Shown: positions 1-9,900 of the stretch, in pieces
How the letters are laid out: each line of letters opens with the position of its first letter
Numbering within the stretch: position 1 is the first letter of the stretch
Assembly: GCA_020091685.1 (NCBI GenBank)
Contig: CM034613.1
Coordinates: 27,111,337 to 27,175,336 of the forward strand
Reading direction: 5' to 3'
DNA from: Lutjanus erythropterus
Lineage: Eukaryota; Chordata; Actinopteri; Lutjaniformes; Lutjanidae
DNA length: 64,000 nucleotides
Made by a program: the position numbers and the translations under genes
Notes under the pieces: generated by a model
Seen by the model: only the letters and a program-made list of their open reading frames with translations
Told to the model about the DNA's origin: nothing
Databases searched by the model: none

Positions 1-49
1 AATATTTCAGTATGTTCCTAACGCTTCCTTTCTGTGTGGCGCCCCTCAG

Positions 50-2070
50 GTGGCTCTGGGAGTCACCTCCGTCAGGAGATCGGCGCTGTCCATCGTCAAG
101 ATGAAGGAGCTCTGCCGCATGTACGCCAAGAAAGACTCCAGCGAGAGGAGAGCTGGAGGGCCGTGGCCCAGGACGTCTGCGCACACGTGGGCATCGAGAG
201 GAGAGAGCCCCACGGAGGAGGGAGGGGAGGCGGAGGTGTAGGAGAGGAGGGGAGGTGGAGGAGGAGAAACGGGAGAAGGAGGAGAAAAAAAGGTGTATGA
301 CCTGAAGGCTCACATCGATAAACTGACCGATATTTTAGAGGTGAGTTCTTTGATTACAGTTAAAACTGTGATGTTATTAAAGGAACATTCTGCTCAATCA
401 GTCAGGAGGGAGACGTTTACACCATGTTTTTAGCCTAAATCTTCACTGTAGATCCATAGCTTGGAGTGGTCAGCAGTCTGTGTAGCTAAAGACATTGATT
501 GATTGATCAGTGCACTTCATATTAATGGTTAGTCTGTTCACCTAAGTTAGCAGTTAGTCTGTTTAGCTACAAGGCTACTTGAATGTCAGATAGCATCCAG
601 AGCACTCAAAAATGATCTGTCATATTTCAAATCTTTGTTTAATAGTATATCAAGAAAATTTTATTTGATCAATCAAATTCTTAAGGACTGATTAATTGAT
701 CATTGATTAATGGTTATCATACTTATATTGGACATTTGATTAACTCGATTTGAGATAAAATAAACGTCTCCATCTCTTCCAGGAAGTGAAGTTGCAGAAC
801 AACATGAAGGACGAGGAGATCAAAGCTCTGAGAGACAGAATGATCAAGATGGAGAGCATCATACCTGTCCAGGCACGCCACACGTCACGTCTTGCTCCAT
901 CAGCTGGTTGTCACAGTCCCACTAACGCCCCTTTGTGTCCTGATTCTCTTGTTTCCAGGACGACGACGTGAACGGCAAAGACAGCGAGTCACCTCAGAGA
1001 GATGGGGACGATGGCAGCAGAGAGAGCCCTCCGCCGGACCTCCGAGTTAAACGGCTGATGGACGAGGACCCGGCGTTCAGAAGAGGACGCTCCGCTGGCT
1101 CAAACAGGAACAGCAGCCAATCCTGAACCTGCAGCAGCAGAACATCGCCAAGAAACTGCGAGGACAGACTCAAAACCAGGGTAAGTGGTGTCAGACGGGT
1201 TCATTGTGGGAGGGGCGGCCTGTTGTTGACTCCTTACTCACTTTCCGTGTCTCTCCTGCAGGTCAGAACTCCCCCGTCTGCCCGGTTCATCTCCCGGGAC
1301 GGCCGCTCATCCCTCCCCAGGAGTGCAAGCTCAAGTTCCCTTCAAGAGTAACCCCGCCCATCGGTTGTCATGGGAGAGCAGCGCCGCCCTGCAGGCTCTG
1401 GGTTTGGGGGAGGAGGAGATGGGGAGAGCAGAATGAGGAGGGAGGAGGAGGAGGAGGAGAGGGTAAGGTTCTCTCGCGCCCCGCCTCCTCAGGTCAGTCC
1501 CCTTGCCCTCCTTCCAGCCTCCACCCGCACGCACCCCAGCCCCATCGTGCCTGGCAACAGCGTAACCAAGGCAACCAGGGCGGCTTTACTACCACCAACA
1601 GGGCAACAACCAAACCACCAGCGCCGCTACGCCGCAACTCTCTGGACAGCTCCACCCACAATAGCAACTATGACGCAACCAGCAACAAGCGGTGGCGGCG
1701 GTCACCAGGGGCGACCAAGACAGAGGAGGGGTGTGTCACCGGGCCAGCAGGAGGGGATAGAGGAGGGGAAGAGAGGAGGAGGAGGAGGAGGAGAGAGAGG
1801 GTAGGGACAGAGACGGAGGCTTCCATTATACTCAACACCATCACCATCAGTACCATCACCACCCTACTACAACCCCACAATGCACCATTCCAGCCAGGAC
1901 CTCACCCCATTACCACAGCTTGCCACGCTGAGCCCCGCCCCTCCTGCTGACATGCTACTGGGGCAGGGCCATTGCCGCAGGGTGGGTGGGGCTTCACAAC
2001 CCCGCCCATGAGACGGCAGTTCAGCGCACCGGACCTCAAAAACAACAAGGAGACCCCATCTGACCTCTGA
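50..2070 (+). CDS. kif1c: Kinesin-3 motor KIF1C, C-terminal tail exons (5' part outside window)
   Basis: KIF1C is a plus-end kinesin-3 that carries vesicles along microtubules; only the tail is here. Exons read as 50-340, 783-872, 959-1180 and 1262-2070. The first two give a coiled coil (VYDLKAHIDKLTDILE then EVKLQNNMKDEEIKALRDRM). The third gives LMDEDPAFRRGR, then RWLKQEQ in a shifted frame. The last holds IPPQECKLKFP, RRNSLD and the end MRRQFSAPDLKNNKETPSDL with TGA at 2068-2070. From knowledge of the family, mammalian KIF1C has a matching MEEDPAFRRGRLRWLKQEQ segment, an RRNSLD motif, and a C-terminal RRQRSAPDL that binds 14-3-3. The reading frame breaks at least ten times, always by what looks like one missing base, including an in-frame TAG at 239-241. 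This may be sequence error rather than a dead gene. Identity is firm; intactness is uncertain. Confidence 0.88.
873..958 (+). other. kif1c: Candidate GC-AG intron in kif1c
   Basis: The reading frame EVKLQ...IIPVQ joins DDDVNGKDSES in phase 0 only if the 86-nt intron runs from CAG|GCACGC at 872/873 to TTTCCAG at 958. This uses the rare GC donor. A GT donor seven bases upstream (CCT|GTCCAG) would lose VQ and shift phase. Confidence 0.5.
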
Positions 2071-2131
2071 CCCCAGGAGGTCTCTGATTGGCTGCGGGAC
2101 ACAGGGCAGTCCCGATGCTGTAGAGAATAGG

Positions 2132-2132
<1 letters not shown>

Positions 2133-2192
<60 letters not shown>
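2133..2192. repeat. (GT)n microsatellite
   Basis: About 30 uninterrupted GT units start 63 bp after the kif1c stop. A second tract of about 12 units lies at 2294-2317. Confidence 0.97.
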
Positions 2193-2196
<4 letters not shown>

Positions 2197-2293
2197 GTGC
2201 GTGTGTGTGCGCCAAGATGTCAGCACTCTTAGAATACTGAATCAGCCGTCACACACCACTAACATCACACACGTCCATCTTTCAATCCTGCTG

Positions 2294-2317
2294 TTGTGTG
2301 TGTGTGTGTGTGTGTGT
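2294..2317. repeat. (GT)n microsatellite, second tract
   Basis: About 12 GT units in the kif1c 3' UTR. Confidence 0.95.
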
Positions 2318-2991
2318 AGCTTGCTCCTAGCCTTTACGTTCGCTGTTGCCATAGCGACACTGTTTTAGGAAAAATGGATTCTTGTATTTTTTATTTCTTG
2401 CTGTTCATCAGACTGTCAAACAGGATAGAAGTTTTTTTTTACATTATGATTTAGTTTTATTGATTTTATCGATCACTGATATTGATCGCTGATGCTCTGG
2501 TCTTGATCAGTCGTTTATAACGAGGTGCCTTAAAGCTGAAGCGTTAGCTCCTGGGGCTAGTTACTGTTAGCAGAAGTCTCCTGGTGGAGCTGTTTTTTTA
2601 CTTAAAGATGAAGTACGTTGGGCAGGGCGGGTGTTTGTACTTAAATGGACTTGAGTTTTAGCCACTGTTAGCCCAGGAGGCTAACTAGCCTGGTTTAGCC
2701 TGAGAGGTCTGTGTTAGCTTGGGCTAGTCAGTTAGCCTGAGCAGGGAGCAATGAGTGGCTATATAGCTTTTTTAGGCTAATACGTTATGTGGTAAAGTGC
2801 CACACAAGCCCAAGTTTTGCACAGGTGAAAGTATTAGCCTAGCATAGCCTAGCCTAGCCAGGGCAGCATTCATGTTGCATGGGAATTACAGTTTCTACGA
2901 CTTCAGTAATAGTTTAAAGTGTTTAACATGCTGATCTCAGGTTAACCAGTGTTACAGTGTAAAAATAAACTTATTAGTGCTTTCTGGTGGA

Positions 2992-3016
2992 CAAACAAAC
3001 AAACAAACAAACAAAC
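2992..3016. repeat. (AAAC)n microsatellite
   Basis: About six perfect ACAA/AAAC units. Confidence 0.95.
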
Positions 3017-5620
3017 ACACTAATCTTCTCTGTCGATTAATGAACTAAAGGGTTGCAGCTCTTGAACAAAACCAAACCAACAATGTGATTATCACGCACC
3101 AGTAAAATACATAATTATCAAGTTTATCCCATTTTAACAATATAAGTTATGACATAATGTTAAAAAATGGTTTTATAGTCTGAAAAATAAACTTTAAATG
3201 ACCTCAAACATGTCTGTGGTATTTCAGTTCTGACATTACTTTCATCAATATTATGGATTACGGAGCTGTAATATTGGAAAACAAAGGGACTGTACATATA
3301 ATTCACAAAAATAAGATTGTGGTTATAACATTCAAATGAAATAAAACTGAACATTTTCTAGTGGTCAGCTGTCAGGAACATTTTCTTCAACACTTGAAGC
3401 TCGTAGTTATCGTCTGTCCCATGTGACCTGAATGCTGCGTTGCTGAGTGCTACAAACCAAAGAAAGCTGCTCTGTGGCGCCTCCTGCAGGAGCGCAGAGA
3501 GCTGACAGACACACTGCTGTACAGAGAGACAGACAGATGGTTGTTTTAGCGGAGGATGAGGAGGTGTTGTGCTCGTAGATGTTGAGGCATGTTGAATCTT
3601 TTTAAAGCGTTGTGTGTGTATATTTGAAGTGTATACAGACTTATTTTGATGTTTTTATGAAGATGAATCTATTTTAAAAAAACGGGCTGCGACGTAAAGA
3701 AACGTGCTCACCTTCACGGTCTCTGGCAATCATGGGAAATGTAGTAAGTGACATCTGACGTGAAGCCTGATGGGAGATGTAGGACATATTTAACTGACAT
3801 GGGAGATGTAGGAAACGAGAAAAGATGATGGATTGTGGTATATGTAGGGCCGCGTGCGCAAGGAACTCTGGGAAATGTAGTATGAGACTGAAGAGATGGA
3901 TGAGAGAAGAAGGAAGAGTGAGACACTTGAAGAAAAGAAACCTGAGATACAATAAGCTTTGTGTTTGTAACAGACACTACAACATGTTAAGTGTGATTTG
4001 AAAGGATCTGACGATATTTTAGTTTTTATTTTGTTCACATGAGCTGTGACAAGAAGGGACAGGAAAGACACTGCTGCCTTCCTGAGACGTCAACAAGTTG
4101 GAAATTGTGGCTTTTTGCTGATGTTTCTATGTTTTCTGTGTCTAGAGCTTTAACATTAATGATGAGTTTTTTAAAGTTTAAACCTGCAAACAATGATATT
4201 TTCATTATTGATGAATCATTTGGTCGAGATGAAAGGAACAAAACGAGAGTTTATAAATGACTGAACTGATTAATCGATCAGAATAGTTGCTGATTAATAG
4301 TTTTATTTTTTTTTCATTGTTGTGTTCACTGCACCTCTGAAACGTAGGAGTCAGCCATCCAGCCACAAATTTCCAACTTCCCACGTCAAGTGAACGCAGC
4401 CTCGACGAGTTTATCTGCCCTGAATGATGACATGTTTACTGTCGGGAGGAGCTGGGAGTTGGCAGCACTGCCTTAAACCCCGCCCACACCAGAGCAAGGC
4501 ATTGCGGGAGATGACGAGTGGAGCGCCTTTTGCGCTCTGTGACTTGAGGACCTTTTTTTCGCTGAAGGTCAGAAAAACCAGCCAATAGGAGCGCCCCTTC
4601 CTCCAGCACAGCAGGAGGGGAGTCGCCGCAATGACGATGATGACAAAAAAAACACAAGAATTGATTGTGATTGGCCAGAGAAGCATGACATCAGCAGAAT
4701 TTAATTTCTGCCTTGTTTTGCTCTGCTGTCTCTGGGATTGACCAATCATGGGACAATCTTGATAACCTACTGCCACCACCGGGCTTGATGGGAAATGATG
4801 TTTCTTTTTTGTTTATGGGATTTTTTTTTTCTTTTTTAAAAACCTTTTTTATGTCCAGCTTGGGCTTCTGATTGGCTGTTTTTTTCTTTTCTTGATGTAT
4901 TCATTTGCTTCTTGTCCTGAATATTTTAACCCCGCCTACATGTTCAACCTTTGCTTTGTGATGTCATCGCGTCATCATTGCTATTATTAATATAATTATT
5001 ATAAAGTTCTAAGTGTCATTAATATTGGGTTCTTTTGGATGCTGCTAAAGGGAGCTTCTTCGCCCTCATGCAACCGTCTGAGTGCGTTTATCTGTGTGTG
5101 TTTGAGTGTGTTGGATGTCTCTGTGTGTGTGTGTGAGAGAGAGAGCGAGCGCATGTGTGTAGTTTGTGTGTGTGTGTTTCTGGGTTAATTTAGAATCATA
5201 ATCTAAAGTTTGTTTTACTTTATAAAGCTGATTTATCATTTTTCTTCTAATCGTCTGTTTTAGTTTTTTTGTTTTGGAGGTTTGAGGAGGAGGAGGAGGA
5301 GGAGGGGCCGGGGGGGTGGCATTGCTATGGCAACCCAACTTGGCAGAATTCCAGAACATTCTAGAACTCTCACTGACTGGCCCCGCCCATTCCCTGCACC
5401 TCTGCTCCAATCACAACCTCAGAATCTGTGACGTCACAGCACGATGTCACTTCAGGACTCTGGAACATGGACATGGACATGATGACATCATGGTGGCCCT
5501 CCTCCTATTGGCTCAGAGCCCCTCACTTGTTTTTCTGTCTGTGTTGGGTTGTTGTGTCTGTTGTTGTTTGTGTTGTATCAGGAACCAATCTCAGGCTCTA
5601 CCTGCAGACAACATGATGGC

Positions 5621-5626
5621 AATAAA
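5621..5626 (+). terminator. kif1c: Candidate poly(A) signal of kif1c
   Basis: AATAAA followed within about 30 bases by AC- and GT-containing sequence. It is the best candidate 3' end before the gp1ba promoter region. Confidence 0.4.
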
Positions 5627-6014
5627 CTGTCGATGAGACTGAAAACTCAACATGACTCTCCTCCTGCTTTACCGTCTCTCTCCAGAAAGTTCTGAATGCT
5701 ACATCATATTCACTTTAACAGCAGAACAACATGCTACAGATACAGGAGAATTTTCACACGCAGGATAACTAAAAAAAACACTGCAAATTTAAATCATTTG
5801 TCACAGACTCGTCCGCTTGAGATTCTTCCAGTCAAGCAGTTTTTTCCCTTTGTTAACATGATAGTAACAAGATAAAACAGATAAAAGCTAATAAAAACAC
5901 ACAGTGAGAATGTTTCAATGAAAAATTACAAATAAGAGAGACAGAGTCATAAATATAGTTTTATATTAGCTGTCACACTTGTGACAACGTGTCCATTGAC
6001 TGATGAGAAGATAA

Positions 6015-6375
6015 ATGAGTGGTTGGTAAACAAGTTTCAGTTCTTAGTTTTTATCTTCATCATTGTCCACAGATCAATGCAGCAGCATGACAGGCTGTAA
6101 ACTTTACAAACTGAGTCTCTAAATCACCACAAACCACAAAACTAACAGTGATGGAAGCAGAGAAGAGTGATAGAAACGGAGCGCAGCTGACACGCCGTCA
6201 GACGCTTCATCAGAGCGCACCGTGGAGCGCAGGTCAGCTGACCACTGTTTCTGTCTCTGACAGACTCAGATTGTTCTTGTTAGTGTTTGACGACATTATA
6301 GAAAGGATCACTGCAGTCAGAGAGATTTTTATAAAGAGGAAGAAATTTTTGGTTTAACCAGAAACAGCTGATTTT
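6015..6375 (+). repeat. Repeat copy 1, matching 17675-18040 in inverted orientation
   Basis: About 360 bp matches the reverse strand at 17675-18040 closely in its first half, for example GATGGAAGCAGAGAAGAGTG, and less closely in the second. Both copies end near an AAACAGCTGATTT stretch. In each copy an open stretch begins MMEAEKSDRNGAQL, but the frames diverge afterwards, so a mobile repeat is likelier than a gene. The class is unknown. The surrounding 5641-6750 shows nothing else. Confidence 0.75.
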
Positions 6376-6749
6376 TATTGATCTCAACAAACATCAGAAT
6401 CCTTTTGGAAAACATCATTTTCTACAGGTGCTGACTGACTTTTGCTTAAAGTTGAGATTAGTTCAAATGTAACACATTTGGCACATGTGATGCTTTCTGT
6501 CCCACAAAACTTACATTTAATGGACAAACAGAAAGCTGACTCAGCAGCAGATGTCACACACAGGAAACTTGAAAGTCAGTTGACATTGAGCCTCATGAGG
6601 GAGACGACAGCATCTACTTTATCTTTTTGTGTCCAGAAGCAGCAGGAAGCCTCGAACATTCAAATCAAAAAATGAGCTACAAACACAACGAGGAAGCTGG
6701 TGAGAAGACAAAACTGAAAAGAGGAACACATGCTGAGAGTGACAAAGGA

Positions 6750-6915
6750 GCTGCGGCCTGATATCAACAGAGCAACGACTGAACACAGAGTGAGATCACA
6801 CTTCCTGTTTCAGCAGCTGTCAATCAAACCACACTGACACACGCACACTTACATGTTATAGTTTCTTAGTTTTTCCTCTCAGACTAAGACACACATACAG
6901 TCTGAGAAGCTGAGG
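6750..6915 (+). promoter_or_regulatory. gp1ba: Presumed gp1ba promoter region
   Basis: The 166 bp before the first ATG contain CACTTCCTG at 6799-6807, a core ETS-family site, and a CAGCTG E-box just after. ETS factors such as FLI1 drive platelet and thrombocyte genes in vertebrates. No clear TATA box is seen and the transcription start is not determined. Confidence 0.35.
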
Positions 6916-9900
6916 ATGTTTTTCAGAATGCAGCTCTTCTTCATCCTCCTCTTCCTCCTGTCCCATGTTGCCATGGTTAGAGCAGTGGCAGGTTGCCACA
7001 GCGACAGGGACAAGGACCACCGGCCGAGGGAGAACTGCACGGCGGCCGGCTTCAGTGACATCCCAGCAGGACTCGAACTCTCGACCCAGGTAAGAGCACG
7101 AAACAGCATCAGCTGCTGGACGGAGACGCAGATTAACATCAAGCTCAACATGGAGTCAGTTTAGATGTGCAGACGTTTGCTTTTTAAAAAACATTCAGGG
7201 ATGAATCTGACAACTGCAACTAACTCCAGTCTGTCCTTTAAATCCTGAACGAAAAAAATTACAGAAAAGTTCATTTTTTGGAGTTCTATCAGGATATCTG
7301 TGCACTTTTTAAAATAGTTTAAGACACTAACAAAGAAAAGGCTTAAATTAATAAGAATAATATGGATATTTTTTTATTTATATTATCTCTACACAAAATA
7401 TGCAAAAAAAACACACAAAAAATATCTAAATACTCAAAATGTTTAATGTTTTGTGGTGCTAAAAGCACCAAAACATACTTTTAAAAAACTCAACAGCAAT
7501 GTCACTTTCATGATATTTTTTGGTCCTAACGTACATAAATAACACCAGGAGCGTCAAAGCCGCCTCAAACTATCGTCCTTATTGAAACATATGAAGCAAA
7601 CTACATGACATCATGTTGTGATGACATTTATCTATCAAATCTTATTCATGTAGCTACAAATTTCAATGTATTTTTGAGGTTTTCATACTTCAGGAACAGG
7701 ACATGGAAGTTCTGGTTGTGTCAGGGGTGAAGTCGACCCTGATTGGATGGAGTGTTTGACTGACGGGAGGAGACCACAGCGGAGACACATGCTTCCTGTT
7801 TGAGACAGATAAGATGACAGTTTGACAGGAAACCCTGACAGCTCTAATTCTTTTACTCTCTCTGTTTTTAGGTTCTGTTGTTTCCCAACAACCTGTTCTC
7901 CAGTCTCTCCTGGTCCTCCTTCCAGATCTTTACAAACATCTATGAGATCGACCTCACAGGCAACAAGGTGTCTGTCTGAACCACGTTTATAAAAAATAAT
8001 CGCAAATACTGAATGAATTCAGTTCAAGTCAGTAGATATCATATTATTATATTGTTATGTTTAAATATTAACTTAAAAGGCTTCATGACTTTCTGTGTAT
8101 CCAGGTTCCAACGGTGACCTCTACAGGTTCTCCGATCCTTCCTACCCTCAGGGTTCTCCGGCTGGGCTCAAACCGTCTTACATCCCTCTCTGACAGCTCC
8201 TTCTCCGCCTGTCCAGGTCTAACTGAACTCTACCTGGAAAACAACGCCATGGACTCTCTGAGCGACCACACCTTCTCTGGACTCAGCAAGCTGGAGGTCA
8301 GTGTGTTAGCTTGTTGTGACTGTAGCCTGCTAGCGAAGACAGTTAGGATGCACATCATGGAGGTAGCATGTTAGGAAGTTAGGAAACATACTATGAAAGG
8401 AGGGGAGTCGATTTCAGTGCTTGAATCAAAATTGAAAACATAGAAAGGTACCAAGTTAGCTGAAGTTTTAGTTTTCTTAACAAGGAATGCTTGACTCCTC
8501 AGTGGTCCATCTTTTGACCAGCTGTCCTGCCCTCTAGATCCTGGATTTGTCATCCAATCATATCAAGGTACTTCCCAAGCTCATGCTCCACCCACTTCCT
8601 GCCATCGAGATCCTCTTCCTGGAGAACAACAAGGTGGGAGAACACACACCACAGAGCTTTAAAGTATTTGAGCATAAAATCAGACAAATAAAGGTGGTTT
8701 AAAGAGCATGCAAGCTTACCGGTGCTACAAGTCCTCAGCAGACAATCATTTCCTTGCCTGCAAAGGTTTTCAGGACATTTCCTTTTCACTTCAGATCACG
8801 GTGATGCCAGATGATTGGTTCAGCCAGAAGGAGGAGGTGCCGTATCTCTACCTGTCAGCCAATCCATGGGCCTGCTCCTGTTCACTTGATTACTTGCGCA
8901 GGTATCTTGAGGACTACGAATACAACGTCTATGTCCGAGATGGCCTGAATATCAAGAGTGATGGAGAGAGTGTGGTGAGTCAAAGCTATGGCGCATGTTC
9001 TGCTGCGACAGCACAGACTGTACTTTGGTTGACTTCATGTTACGTGCTGTCTGGTGTTGTTTGTTTGTTAACCAGTGTGTACTTTGCTGTGGAAATTAAT
9101 GTCTCCTTGGGGACAATAAAGTCAAATTCAAAGAATACTACGAACTAAAAAGAATTAACAGAATACAAGAAGAAAGACAAGGAGAACATGAACGTACCCA
9201 AACTCCAAACCCAAATCTGTGTGAAGCCTTAAGTCCTCATATTGACGATGTTGAGTTTTGGTTTCTGGTGATGTCACCATCTGTTACCTACAGAGTGACA
9301 TTACAAGGCATCAAAGTCCAGCTAACAGCAGATGGACAGTTAAGTCCAAGTTAATGAGTTAAACTATCTTGGTGTCTTGTTAATGACTGAGCGTAAAATA
9401 AAGCTTGAGACTTGACAGGTGGAGTGATGCCATTGCAGCAGGAGTGAGAGGACTATGGAGCGTGAGATGGGCCGGAGAATCACAGCAGCAGGAGTGTTGC
9501 ATTGGCTTTACTGCACTGTTGTAATGAAAAGAGAGCAGAGCCAGAGGGCAGAGCTCTCAATCTACCGGTCAGTATTCATTCCTACTCTCACCTGTGGTCA
9601 TGAAGGATGAGTGATGACCAAAAGAAAAAGCTCATGGATACAAGCAGCCAACATGGGTTTTCTCAGAAGTCTGGTTGGCATCTCCCTTAGAGATACAGTG
9701 AGAAGCTCAATCATCTGTGAGGGACTCGCATCACGTAAGGATGCCACCTGGTTGCCTCCCTAGGAGGAATTATATCTCCACCGCAGCGCGGGAACACCTC
9801 AGGATCCCCCAAGGAAAGTTGGAGGGATGGAGACTTTGGTAAACAGTAAGACCGGCTTCACACAGACTTTGGTTTGTGATTTGGTTACTCTTAAAATAGG

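Larger units (their letters stand above)
2071..5640 (+). other. kif1c: Probable kif1c 3' UTR
   Basis: No convincing coding region is seen between the kif1c stop and the AATAAA at 5621-5626. The stretch holds two GT microsatellites, an AAAC repeat, a TTAGC-rich patch (about 2540-2860), an alternative AATAAA at 2964-2969, and a GA-rich strip at 5281-5306. Assigning all of it to one UTR is inference; an early poly(A) site near 2970 would leave the rest intergenic. Confidence 0.45.

Noticed and set aside
1867-2226. Minus-strand frame with a His-Thr repeat
   Set aside because: It arises from the GT microsatellite and lies over the kif1c end.
3000-5600. Several 60-120 codon frames in the kif1c 3' region
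   Set aside because: They are low-complexity or antisense to one another, with no domain and no splice context.
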